NCBI GenBank assembly: GCA_001643675.2
Contig: LSRY02000028.1
Location: 310,001-374,000, forward strand
Length of the DNA: 64,000 bases
Direction: 5' to 3'
Origin: Monocercomonoides exilis
Taxonomy: Eukaryota; Preaxostyla; Oxymonadida; Polymastigidae
Shown here: one piece after another, positions 22,654 to 34,542 of the stretch
Layout: every line of letters starts with the position of its first letter
Position numbering within the stretch: the stretch's first letter is position 1
Position numbers and translations under genes: made by a program
Notes under the pieces: model-generated
The model's database searches: none
What the model saw: the letters and a program-made list of their open reading frames with translations, nothing else
What the model was told of the DNA's origin: nothing

Positions 22654-25600
22654 CTAAGCTTGAGAGAAAAGAACTCCAAGGTTAACTTTACCAAATGTGC
22701 AGTGCGAAATGGCTTCATTTATCAGAGAAAGAACATCTTCAAGTTGGTCTTTGTCGTGATTCACATGAGGAACTAAATAAACAGCATGGGAATAAAAAAT
22801 GTTAAGTTATTATTTTTAAAATCAAAGAATAAATTTCAAAAATTGATGATGAATGAGCAAACCTAAATGTCCATAGCTTGGATGTTTATAAGGTGTAGGC
22901 GTCAACACTTCTCTGAGATACAACAGTTGAATGTAGTGTGCTTCTGCATCATGCAATTGCTTGATTTGTCCCCTGCATGATTTGTCAATGCATGTATTCG
23001 AACGAAGATTGAGAGCACCCTGGGCAGCAGTGCAAAGAGGATCATCACAGACAATCGGAGAATTAAAGTGCTGTGCGGCAATTCGACGAAGGAACAGCTG
23101 AGCTGCCATTCGCAACTGCGGCATCTCCACCTCGCCCTCTCCGCAGTGTGGGCATCTCAGGCTGAACTCCTTCTGCTGCGCCTCTTCCGCAGACGATGCA
23201 AGCGGCGGGAGTGAAATGATGTCTTTGCACAGCATGCACCGCATCGTCAGAGGCACACAGCTGCGAAAGCGTGTCTCCATTCCGAGCAAGTCCGTAGAAA
23301 CGAATTGACTTCTCCATCCAGTTGCATGTTGAGTCTCACGATATTTTGTCGTGTCCATCCCGAGGCATTCTGCTATCCTCACACCGTCCATCCCATCAAC
23401 ACACTCTGTCAGACGAAGAATGGCTGGGTGGATCTGCTGGGCAAAGTACCAGTCAAGATCTGGCTCGTATTTGTGCTTCAAGCCTGACTGCTCTGAAGAA
23501 GAAGAAGGATCAACTTCATATTCTTCTCCTTCGATGTCCATCTGCTGCTGCAGTTTGAATGCTTCTGCTCCTGTTTGTGCAACAAGACTCGGATGATGTG
23601 CCTAAATGAACAGGAAAAAAAAAAAAAAAACAAATATATTTTTAATAAAGATAAGAATCAGCAATAACATACTCTCTGAGCCCAGTTTTCTGGGCCTTTG
23701 CAGATGATGTATGGAATGGCATCGCCTGGCCGAACTGTCTTTTTCAAGCGCTGCAACTCTAACGCAACAACAACGTGTGGCTGCCCTTTTGGATCAGGAT
23801 ATTCCTCAGGCCGTTTGAAGATGCTTTTGGTGATTTCGAATTCTTTGATGTTCCACTCGCCTGTTCGCAATCGATTGGACAGTCTTCGCAAATAGTCGTC
23901 AATCTTCCCACAAACAGAGTCTGCCATCTGCTCCGCCAGCTGCATTTCACTTATTTCCTCCTCCTCCTCTCCTCCTTCACCCTTTTCGCCTTCTTTTTCG
24001 TCTCTTGTATCTAACATCATTGAAGCTGGTCGTGTGCTGTTTATTCTGTGCGACTGCTGCTTGTCTCTTTGTTCGTGTCTGCTTGTTCCGTTGTCTCCCA
24101 ACAGAATCCGAAGCACCTCTTTCTCTGCCTCACGGGTTATGGGACACCAATCACGACGCACAATTTCCAGACCTCTGTACTCCATCTCAAACCTGGCAGT
24201 CTCCGGATTTGTGATGGTCGTTTCAAGATCAGTGACTAGCTTCATTGCAGCATACTTCTTCTTTCGCAGCAGAAGCATTGCACTGAAAATGCCATCGATG
24301 TCGATGTGCAGAAAGTGCCTGTTTTTGTTGACGAGTGCAGACAGCCTGTTTCCAATCTCAATCACCTGCTTCACAGATGTGCTGTGTGTGTCTATCATCA
24401 GTGAATCTGTATCACCATAGATGACATGGTATCGCTCATTCGTCACTGTCTTCACAGCCTCCTGCAGCAGCAGACGACCGTTCCACGTGATCGTCTGCGC
24501 CAGACGCTTTGCGTAGAACCGCCCACTCTCAAACCCAAGGCACCCGTACATGCTGTTTGCCACAAGCTTGAAGGCCAGCTGCATTGTATCCAGCGATGCA
24601 ATCTCTGCCTTCTTCTGCAGGGCGATTTCTCTGCTGTGCTTCAGCAGCGCCATCTGCTTCCGCACTTTCTTTCTTTCTTCAATCAGATCTGCCACAATCT
24701 TCGGCAGCACCCCTTCGACTGGCCGGATGGTGATGCTCGACATGTCCTCTTCAGAGTATTGTCCACGTGGCAGTGTTGTGTGGCAGAGGTTCTTTTCTCG
24801 AATGATCGACGGATAAAGAGAGTTGAAATCGAGCACCAGAATGTAGTTGTTGTAAAAGCCTCTCTCTGCATCAAGCACAAACCCTCCTTTGTATGCTGCC
24901 TTCTTTCGTCTCGCTCTTTTGGATTCTTGTGGCTGTGCCTGCTTCTTCGCTTCTGGCTGATTTGAAAGTGTCATCTTCCTCGTCGCATCTTCCAATGTGA
25001 GCATTCCATCGCCTCCTGTTCCATCTTCTATTTCGTCTTCGTCTCGATCGCCTATCTCATCCGCATCTGCAACATCAATTTCTTCTGCCTCTTCTTCGTT
25101 TGCTCCATTTCCTCGCGGCTTCTTCTGTGTAACAACTTTACGTGCCTTTGACAACTTAGATAAAATACTTTTTCCTTTGACATTCTTCCCTCTTTCATCC
25201 ATTTCGTCCGCTTCTTCTCCTTTTTGCTCATCTCCTTCATGTCCACGTACCCCTTCTGTCTGTTCAGACCCTGTATTTGCTGTTCTTCTTGTGTTCTTGT
25301 CTGGAAGGATGATTGTTCTATCAGCAGCGAATCTGTGCAGAAGCAGATTTTCCACACGTTCAGCTCTTCCTCCGATGAGGACACGTGCCCAGAGCGTGCC
25401 TGTAATGTTTGCCAGCTGCTTTGTGAGTGAAACAACATTCAGAGCAAGCATCATTTCAAAGCTAATCTGAGAGAGGCGCTCGGTGTGCTTAATCATCCGC
25501 ATGACATCCATCGATGACAGACAGCTTGCTTTCACCAGCGACCCTTCGTACTCTTCCACATTCTTCGACAGAACTGTCTCGGAAAGTGTTGGAAGAGAAT

Positions 25601-27927
25601 AGTTCCGTTCTCTGCGGAATTCCTTCGCAGAAATCGCGACGTCGCACAGAAGTCGCCCAGCTGTTGCAAATTGCACAGCAAAATCGATGTTCCCACCAAC
25701 AAATGGGAATTTCGCTCTCTTCAACCGCCCAAATTTCTTCATCGTCTCTTCAATCAGCTTCTCGTTCTGCATTCCGAGTGAGCCTGTCCTCGTGTTTGCT
25801 GCCCTTCTTGCAGCACTCCTTTGATGATCCAGTCGCTGGATAAACACACCGAGGATGTCGTGGATAAGGTTGAAGCCAACCAGAACATCTGGATCATGCT
25901 GACTGATCAGCACAGCCAGATGCGACAGAAGTGCTGTCTCGTTTGGCTCAACATACAATTTGTAGTCTTCGAGATGCGAATCAGACACACCCACAGCCAC
26001 GCCTGCTGCTTTGTATCTGGTTTGATTGCGCTCATTCTGTTCTTTGGCGCTTCTGCTGGCCACTTGCGCGATGTCGTGTGGAAGTGGTGTGTTGTCTTCA
26101 CCAACAGGGCAGATGAGTGAGAAAAGAGGATACAAATGCTGCGGAGGAGGCTCCAGCAGCTCATTCGCATCCAATCCAGCAACACCCTTTCCGAGTGACA
26201 CAGACGACTGGTCGGTGTGGCCATCAGGCACAACTTGGTCATTTACGTGTGCACTCACTACAACAACCTCCTGCTGCTTAGTGGCGCTGTTGATGGATGT
26301 CTGCACAGACAGCGTCAGTGCTCTCAAAAGAGGCGGAGGAGGAATGTTCTCCTTCAACACTTCGATGAAGGCAGGATTGGACACACGATATTGGTGCGAG
26401 CAGTATGTGTTCAGCAAGTGTGCTTCCCTGATTTTTGGCCCAATGTTGGCGACTGTCAACCAGCAAGGTCCCATAATCTGCTGTGCAACCAGAAAGATTT
26501 CAGTCAACTTTCTCTCTGTTCCAAATATGTATGAATAAGTGTTTCCGCTTTTCGGCATCTTCTCGATGTCTGAGTGTGCTGGCACATTCAGTCTGAGATA
26601 GCGCCCTTCCTCTGGTGCCTCGTCAACACCATCGAATGGGAAGCGCCGTTGCACCCAGCGCAGTACCGACTCCTTCGCCAGGCTGCCCAATCGACTTCGA
26701 ATCTCTGCCTCGACTGCTGCCTCCTCAACAGGCTCGTCCTCTCCCGTCTCCATCGACAGTGCAGTTTGACGTGGAAGTACATACAGCTCTCTTCTGATCC
26801 CTTCAACACGAATGCTGCCTGAGACTGTTCGCTGAGTGAGCGGATCAACAACCTTCCCAAACAGAAACAGAAGCCCTTCTCTGCCTCGGACTTCTTGTGC
26901 ATCCAAAAGATAGAACAGAGTCTTGTTCTCTTTTGCTCCTCTTTCGAGCACTGCATGCGCAGAAGACGCTGAAAACGATGCAGCTTGCTGCGGTTTTGGG
27001 TTGAATATGTCTTCCTCTTCGTCTTCATCCATCATGTTTGATCCAGGCTCCATCATCGTCTCTGCATTATCGTCAGTTGCACCACCTTGTGATGAAGTCA
27101 AAGGCATTGACGAAGACAATGAAGATTCTGATTTCACCATTGGAAGTTTTGTTTGGGTTGTGATTGTGATTCGTTTTGCAGGTGCAGCTGGTTGAATGAC
27201 AGGAAGAACTTGAGCTGGCTCATCTGAATCAAAATGTTAGTCGTGCACAATTCACAACACCACAAGCAAAAATGATCAAACCTTCAAGTGACATGGACTG
27301 TGCTAATGGATCTACTTCTTGATCCCCGGTTTTTCCTTCAATTCTGAAAGTGAAAATGATTACGTAACAAAATTATTAAACAAAATTCAAACCCTTGCTT
27401 CAATGTCGATGATATCTGGTCAGCAAACGCATCAAGATCCACATTGGATATTGATTTGCCTCCTTCTGAAACGGGTCCTGTTTGTTGAAATTGCATTTGA
27501 AACAAGTTTGATTGTAACAAAATATTTTTTATGAAAATATTTCCAAAGCAAACTGAGAAAATGAAGTGGAACAGCTGAAGGAGGTAATTCCTTCTTTGTT
27601 TCAGCTCTTCTACGCGGTACTATCCCATCTAAAGGATTTCCATCTTCATCAACGCCCGATCCAATTCGAACAGGCCTTTCTGTATCGATCAATAAGAATT
27701 TACACTTTGTTCAATTATATAAAAACAAAAATAATACCTTTCATTTCTTCTTCATATTCTTTTCTTAAAAAGTATTTTTCTTCCGCAGATAGCTCATAAT
27801 AACTAATTTCATCTTCTTCTTCTTCAATCTGATCCAGAGGACGAAGACGCCCTTGAATTGTGTCCAACAATTCAGAAAGTGCTTCGTCTGTTTCTGACGT
27901 TTGCTGACGACGCCTTAGAGACGCCAT
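22654..27927 (-). CDS. POLA1: DNA polymerase alpha catalytic subunit
   Basis: Catalytic subunit of the primase-polymerase complex that starts every replicated strand in the nucleus. Seven exons close in phase: 27927-27738, 27679-27554, 27477-27393, 27343-27282, 27223-23673, 23601-22863 and 22772-22654 (1,623 residues). The start is the ATG of MASLRRRQQ; a GTG two codons upstream is not needed. The N-terminus is the Lys/Glu-rich p180 helix. Family B motifs are present: NSLYPSI (about residue 952), KLVANSMYG (1039) and YGDTDS (1090). Two C-terminal zinc sites follow: CMLC with CPHC near 1459, and CDDPLC with CIDKSC near 1528. The end FGKVNLGVLFSQA is typical of POLA1. A Glu/Asp/Lys-rich insertion of over 100 residues sits before motif A. 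Its promoter region is shared with RPS16. Confidence 0.95.
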
Positions 27928-28283
27928 GGACACACAAATTTGAACAGAAAATAAATCTTAATGGTCAATGATCAAATAAGTTTCAAAAAGAAAAATTCAT
28001 CGAACATATGATTTTTGTGAATAAAAATATTTGTTGAATTTTTGTGAAACCGAGAAACAATTATAATTACAATTTCGTTCTTTTCAATCAAAGTTTTTTT
28101 TTTCAGTTTCAAAAAGTCAATGATCCTCTTTTTTTTAAATAGAATTTGAATCAATCAACATGAACGCATTTTTGGATGACTATTTCAATGATTTCCGAAT
28201 CTGTCAATGAAAGATAAAAATAATAAATTTTTGATCTGAAAATCTTATTTAAGGTCTTTGAAACACAAGCTAAATTTCCAGAA
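27928..28283. promoter_or_regulatory. 356-bp divergent promoter region, POLA1 / RPS16
   Basis: The two coding starts point away from each other with only AT-rich DNA between them, so both promoters must lie here. No clear TATA box or named element can be assigned. This is inferred from gene arrangement alone. Confidence 0.5.
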
Positions 28284-28998
28284 ATGAGCAAGAAAGCACC
28301 CAAGCAGGAAGTTCAAGTATTTGGACGCAAGGTATGCATTATAATTTTTATTTTTTGCGTATCTTGCAATAATTTCATATCGTTTTTTGTATTGTTCATG
28401 AAATGTTTCTTTGGTGAACTTTTTCCTCTATTTATTTAATTGCTCAAAACTTTGCTGCATTTATATTTAACATTTCAATAATAAACAAATAACTGAAACT
28501 TATTCGTGGTTGACGTTCTTCTTATAGAAAACCGCTGTTGCTGTTGCCCGCATCACAAAAGGCAGAGGATTTGTGAAGCTCAACGGATGTCCAATTGAGT
28601 TGGTTGAACCACAAATTCTTCGCTACAAAGTTTTCGAACCATTGCTCCTTGTTGGTCGCAAGAAGTTCTGCAGGATCAACATCCGCTTGCGCTGCAATGG
28701 AGGAGGATATGTTTCACAAGTTTATGCCATTCGTCAGGCAATTGCAAAGGGACTTGTTGCATACTATCAGAAATGCATGTGCTTTAATTTATTAATCATG
28801 ATTTTAATTGAAATACATTATTTTGAAATTTACAAACAAAAAATTTTTTTAGATGTCGATGAAGTTAACAAAAAACAAATCAAGGATACTTTCTTGAAAT
28901 ACGATCGTTCACTTCTTGTTGCTGATTCACGTCGCTGCGAAGCTAAACAATACGGTGGAAAAGGTGCACGTTCAAAGAGAGCAAAGTCTTATCGTTAA
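28284..28998 (+). CDS. RPS16: 40S ribosomal protein S16 (uS9)
   Basis: A component of the small cytosolic ribosomal subunit, contacting the P-site tRNA through its C-terminal tail. Exons 28284-28331, 28528-28774 and 28853-28998 give 146 residues, the usual length for eukaryotic S16. The sequence starts [20 protein letters not shown], contains [29 protein letters not shown] and [20 protein letters not shown], and ends with the invariant RAKSYR. Intron 1 is a normal GT-AG. Intron 2 (28775-28852) keeps the conserved YYQKYVDE only if the donor is GC rather than GT. That intron is 78 bp with no in-frame stop, so retention would insert 26 residues. Confidence 0.95.
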
Positions 28999-29423
28999 TC
29001 ATATTATTTGTTTGGTGTGTTTTGGAAGTGAGCTGTATGAACTTCAATATTTTCAAAACACTTCATGAAGATAAGTTATGAAATTGTTTTCGCATGCTTT
29101 CTTGCTTGGTTCATCTCAACTCCAACACGCAATGAATTAAAAAATATTTTATTGAAAATTTGTGATGAATATAAAAATTGAACTTGATTTGTCTGTTAGA
29201 TTTAAACGATTCGATAATGATGCAATATCATTCAAAATTTGAAGAAACAAAATGAAAAGAAAATCATTGAACATAAATGAAAATTATGCACGGTTTTGAT
29301 CTAATTTTTATATCCATAAAGTTTTCCGATGGGTGTGCAGTCTATCAGCATTTGCATATTATTGTATTTTTATATGTTCAATTGTTATTTGTTTTCTATA
29401 CATTTAAATAAAAAGAAAAATCT
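28999..29423. other. intergenic AT-rich spacer
   Basis: No gene is seen. It should hold the RPS16 3' end and the promoter, and probably a short first exon, of the next gene, whose open frame lacks an ATG. Confidence 0.4.
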
Positions 29424-30413
29424 TTGAAGCAAATTGATTCGATAATTGAAAAATTGGAAGCAGAAACAGGTGCAGAACCAATAAAGGTTGATCCTTCTGA
29501 TCCTTGGTTTGCAGACAATCTTGTGAAGAGTAAAAATGTATATAAAGTGAAATGCAATGCATGTGGATATTACTACACGATTCCTTTTGAAACAGAATGT
29601 CCAATATGTAAATTTAAGCCAGGTAAAAAGCATCCACCATATTTTTATTTAGATCTTGAGGGAATACAAAAAAGGGCAACTCCAGTGAATAGTAAAAAAG
29701 AAGAAAAGCCCGAGTCGAGCACTCGTCCCCCACAAGAAAAGAAAGAAAAACAACCTCAACAGCAAAAGGAGAAAAAGCAAAAACAACCAAAAGCTCAGCC
29801 TGCACCTGTTAACCCAGAAGTTGTTCAGAACGAAGCATTTTCATTGTGCAACTTCCGAATTGCTCGTCTGACAAATAGTCATAAGCATCCCGATGCTGAC
29901 AAATTGATAATTGCTGATGCAGACATTGGAGATGGACAAATTCTTACACTTGTAACAGGATTGATTCCACATTATCAGCCACCTGAATTGGAAAATCGTC
30001 TTGTTTGTGTTATTTGCAACCTGAAGCCAAAGAAGATGGTCGGAGTTGAAGGACATGTAATGCTCCTTGCCGCAACAGACACTCCAACAGGTAGATGCCA
30101 GATACTGCAACCTCCACCAAACTCCCAACCAGGAGATCGTATTTTCCCAGAGGACTTTCCGCTGTTGAAAAATAGAGAAGCACTTCCAGCACCAGAAGCA
30201 GAAAGCGACGACGATAAAGAAAAACGACTTCTCCAACTTTATGCAGGAGGAACAGGTGTTGAATCAGCCGAGGTGCCAAAGAGACAATTCGAAAGAGTTG
30301 TTGCTGGTTTCAAGATTTTGGGAGAAAAGCCACTGTTTTACGGAAAGCCACTTACGACGGCCCGTGGATACATAACAGCAATTGGAGTTGCAGATAATTC
30401 TGAATTCCATTAA
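29424..30413 (+). CDS. tRNA-binding domain protein (EMAPII/Arc1p type) with zinc ribbon
   Basis: Predicted tRNA-binding cofactor of aminoacyl-tRNA synthetases, or a detached synthetase appendage. The frame opens at 29424 with TTG, not ATG, so a short upstream exon is likely. Residues 44-66 carry a four-cysteine motif (CNACGYYYTIPFETECPICK), like a small zinc ribbon. A Lys/Gln/Pro-rich linker follows, then the OB-fold tRNA-binding domain from about residue 137: FRIARLTNSHKHPDADKL, VTGLIPHY, LVCVICNLKPKKMVGVEGHVMLLAA. That order is diagnostic of the AIMP1/Arc1p/MetRS and TyrRS C-terminal module. The tail GYITAIGVADNSEFH follows an extra 80-residue region. No synthetase catalytic core is present. 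Confidence 0.85.
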   Translation: MKQIDSIIEKLEAETGAEPIKVDPSDPWFADNLVKSKNVYKVKCNACGYYYTIPFETECPICKFKPGKKHPPYFYLDLEGIQKRATPVNSKKEEKPESSTRPPQEKKEKQPQQQKEKKQKQPKAQPAPVNPEVVQNEAFSLCNFRIARLTNSHKHPDADKLIIADADIGDGQILTLVTGLIPHYQPPELENRLVCVICNLKPKKMVGVEGHVMLLAATDTPTGRCQILQPPPNSQPGDRIFPEDFPLLKNREALPAPEAESDDDKEKRLLQLYAGGTGVESAEVPKRQFERVVAGFKILGEKPLFYGKPLTTARGYITAIGVADNSEFH

Positions 30414-30578
30414 ATTTTTAATTTTTTATTGAAGAGACTTTTTTTGAAATAACAATATTTATGCTAAAATTTCTTCTATTTTTTAATGATTTTTGCAGCA
30501 AATTGCATTGAGCTTTATCCTTCACACAAAAATAAAAAAATTCACCAAAAAAATAATTTGATCGAACCCACGAGTAAA

Positions 30579-33500
30579 ATGAAAACAAATAAAGAAATTT
30601 CTTTGTCGGATGAGTTCGAAAAGGTAAAGGCCATATGGTTTGTGCATCATGTGACTTGCTTTTATTGAAGCCGTTTTTAACTGCATTTACGATTTTAAGC
30701 GAGAATATTGAAAAATTGACAAATTCAGAAAAACTTGCTGATAAAATTCAGTCGGTGAACTTATTGATGCAACTATATCAAAAAAGTATTGCGGACGAAA
30801 ATAGTAATACTTGTGTTGAATTGACAAATTTATTAAAAAATCAACTCTCGGTTCTTGGTCCAAAAGTGAAAAAAGCAATTGAAAAGTTTGAATTTCTTCA
30901 ATTGGAAATTTTATTTCTTAAAAATTATCGTGATAGTGAATTTCGAATGATTTTAAAGAAATGTGGATATCCAAACAGAGCAATCACACAATCTGTCCAA
31001 CCTATTGACCGTGAATCAATTTCAATTCAGCTGTCTTCTCAAAATTCGCAAAATACTGCTTCTTCAGATGAAAATACTGATAAAAATAGTTCACTTCATT
31101 CCACTTTAGATACACATTCTGAAATAAAATCACCTGCAAATGCTCAAAATTCAAATACGTCTACCGAAAACTCATTTGCTTCTCAAACTTCAGATTCATC
31201 AGATAAAAGCAGTGACAATCAAGCACAAAGTTCAAGCTCGGATTCGTCTTCAGCATCTGAATTGATTTCAAAAAGTCAAGAGCCAAAAATAGAAAGAGCA
31301 AATCTTATGCTAAACAGCATTAGAGTTTTATCGCTTCTGCTGTTAGAGCTGCAGATGCTTATCAATCAAAATTCTTCACCCAAGCAAGGGTCAGAAAGAA
31401 AAGATTCAGAAAAAAGCAGCGAAGTCGAGTTTTCTCCGCTATCTGCACCATTTCTGACTGAAGATGTGCCACTTCCTGTAGCTTTGCTCTGTGAACCGAT
31501 GATTGACCGTCTTGTATTCCACTTTTTCAGCGAGGAAGAGAAAAACCAGCTGACGTTGTTCCACAGCAAGAAGTCTGAGGAAGCATCTACTACGCAGACC
31601 GACTCTGAGGAAAAAGAGGAGGCGCTAGCATTCACTTCGCAGAGAGACAAGCCAGAGCTGATTCTGACGTATGCCGCCAACATGCTGAAGAAGCACCGCT
31701 CCTTCTTTGTGGGAGAGGTGACAGAGATTCTGCGGGAAGACAAGGAAAAGAGAGGGAAAAGAAGCAATCCAAAGGAAGGGCATGTTGGACCGTTTGATAA
31801 TAATGTGGATGCTTGGGTTTGTGGAATATGATTGTTGAATATTTGCTTTTATCATATGCTTCTTTTTTGATTTGATGGATGGCTGATTCATTTTTTATTT
31901 GTTGTTGTTATTAAAATTTCACAGACGATGTGCGTGCATTTTGTGATTAAGCCCATTTGCTTCAAATTAAAAGAGGATCTTGCATCGATCTTATTCCATT
32001 CACGTCTTGATTATCGACTCACAAAGCATTCTTCTCTTTCTGCCTCTTCCTCTTCCTCCTCTTCTTCTTCTACTTCCCCCATTCAAAAGACCCTTCCTCC
32101 TCCTGCTTATTCAAAAGAATCTGTCAAAGCTGATCTTTTTGATTCCAATGTGAAGCTGGAGTCAGTCATCGATGCCTCGCTTTATGTTCATTCATTCACT
32201 TCGCTTCCAAACGATGACTCCTTCGAGCCTTCTTCCTCTTCCTCTTCCTCTTCCTCAAAATCCTCTTCGTCCAATTCTTCCCCATCGATCTCAGTGAGCG
32301 AGGCTGCATCTGTCCTCCAGCACACATTCAACGAGATGATCCAGTTTGAGAAGCAGCTGCACGAACTCCTCCACATCCAATCTGATTCCATCGCTCCTTC
32401 ATATCTTTCGTCTTCTGAGGCATCTTCTGCACAATCAGAATCACAAACAGAATCACAAGCAGATTCAGACTCAAATTCATTGAATGACATATCTGTGCTC
32501 CGCATTCTCTCTTCCTCTGCCCCGCTGTTCTCGCTGTGGGTGCGGATGGAGAAGCAGGCGCTGTTCGACCGCGAAGAAGAGATCTTCGGCGACATTCAGA
32601 TGTTCAGCCCAGCCTTCGACTTCTCCCTTGACCCGTATCACGTGCCGCGCTTTGCGTACTTCTTCCACCTCCTCCTCGTCGGCTGCATCGACCACATCCG
32701 AATCCTGCCTTCGTCTGCTGCGATGGGCGTGTACTATGCCTCTGTGATCGGCCCCGTCTGCAAGCGCGTCGGGAAGCGGATGGAGATGCTGCTGAAAGAG
32801 ATGCGTGCCAGCGACCCGTCCTTCGCGCGGCTGTCGCCAGAGACCCCGCTGAGCCGGCTGGCTGTGCTGGGTGCTGTCCCGCAGGCGGCTGGGTACCCCT
32901 CCGCACACACGACGCAGACTGCACTCCACGACACAGCCTCGCTCCTCTCTGAACCTGTCCTGAAGAAGCTCCATTCCTCGGCTTCTGCAGCTTTTGCAGA
33001 GGAATCGTCATCGTCATCGTCTTCTTCTTCTTTGTTGTCTTCGAATGATCTGTCGCAGCTGAATATGAGGCTGCTGCCTTCTTTTCAGGCATCGAAGCCA
33101 CTTCTTGCTTCCACTCCTCATTCGTTCGACAATCCACTCAACATTTCACGAAACAATGTGCTTCTTGTTAATGCTTTGGAATTGATCATAACTCTTCTGA
33201 AAAAGGAGGATTCTGAACCAGTTTGTGATTTTATTAGTATTTTTTTGTTTTTTTTGTTTGAATTTTTGGCTTTGTTATTTGTATTGAATCGAATTTTCTT
33301 TCATGTTTTTTTTCAACATTTTCCTAAAAATAATACCAAAAGATTCTTATTGGACTAAACGAATTCCTCAAAGTGCACCCGTCATTCACACCATCTGCCC
33401 CATCTCACAAGCCAACAGCGTCTCTTCTGTATGCGTCCGAGCTCTCGCTAACACCTTCATCGACACACAGCACTCAGAACACAGGCGAAGCAGAAGGGAT

Positions 33501-34371
33501 CTTCAGCAACGAAGAAGTTCTGTTTGAGCGGCTGAAGAAGACGGCGGTGAATACGCTGGCTGATATCGTCCTCAGTGGATTTGACAAGGCGTCGGAGCCT
33601 TACAGAAAACAGAAGTTTGGAAATTATATTCGTTGAATCTTATTTGGAAATTACGTTTTTTCTTTTCTTTTTCTATTTTTGTTTCTTTCTCTCTTTCTCT
33701 TCCTCCTTTCGTTTTTTTTATTTTCCTTTTTATTTGTTGAATTATTGCAGTGCTATATTCACAGGAGCCGATTTGCCTGAGTCAGATTTTGATGATGTCA
33801 CACCAGAAGTATTAACTTTCTAATCATTCACATAAAAATTCATTTTTTTTCCCCTCTATTTTCATTTTTATCATCTTTCATTTTCAAAGTTTGCTATTCC
33901 TTTGGTTTCTCTGCAGCGAACAATTAGAGTCATCATTCAATTTTTATCTCCATCACTTATCACCACATTCTGGACATCGCTCGCAAAGAAGATCGATTCT
34001 TTCAGTTTGCCTCAGTTAAAACTCCCACTTTTCATTGTATTTTGGTGATTTTTGGTGATATATTTCTCCAATGTTATTATTTCGTAGTGGTTTCCTTCAT
34101 CACAACTCAACAAAACTTGGAAATGTCTTCCACAGGCATCAGACAGTTCATATCTGACTGCGAATATTTGGCCGATGCTTTCGATGAATTCTCATCCAAT
34201 CCTGTAAATTTCTTCCCCCAGTTTGTATAATTCGAATCATTCTGCCTTTTGTATTTTTAACAATACGTTTTTTTATTTTTTAGACTAAGGTCCTTGTTGA
34301 ATCGTCTTGTTGCAGATCCAAAATCTCTTGAAACAATTAGAAGCGAAGCAAAGCCTCAACACGAAACATAA
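30579..34371 (+). CDS. RINT1: RINT1/Tip20-like vesicle tethering protein
   Basis: Subunit of the Dsl1/NRZ complex that tethers Golgi-derived COPI vesicles at the ER. Exons: 30579-30623, 30671-31816, 31925-33220, 33343-33614, 33751-33808, 33917-34036, about 34106-34220 and 34284-34371, giving roughly 1,050 residues. Order matches RINT1: an N-terminal coil, LKNYRDSEFRMILKKCGYP, LVFHFFSEEE with LILTYAANMLKKHRSFF, then MIQFEKQLHELL, FSLWVRMEKQALFDREEEI, the LLLVGCIDHIRILPS segment, VLFERLKKTAVNTLADIV, FWTSLAKKIDSF, and LRSLLNRLVADPKSLETI at the end. Long Ser-rich inserts separate the blocks. All joins except the one into the 34106 exon close in phase; that one needs an unusual donor or an exon edge I missed. 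It is followed by NCAPG2 after 171 bp. Confidence 0.85.
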
Positions 34372-34542
34372 ATTTTAGTAATCTTCTTCTTATCTGTTAT
34401 CTTTTCTATTTTATTGTGTAAATGTTGTGATTTTTTTAAATTTATTTGATGTTTGTTATAGTTTTGTTGTCTAATTGTTTTTTCAATAAAAAAGAATGGG
34501 CATTTTTCAAATTATTTATCATTTTCTTCTGGTTGTTTCCAG

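Noticed and set aside
29424-29426. TTG at the start of the tRNA-binding protein frame as a true start codon
   Set aside because: Nuclear genes here start at ATG; a missing upstream exon is more likely.
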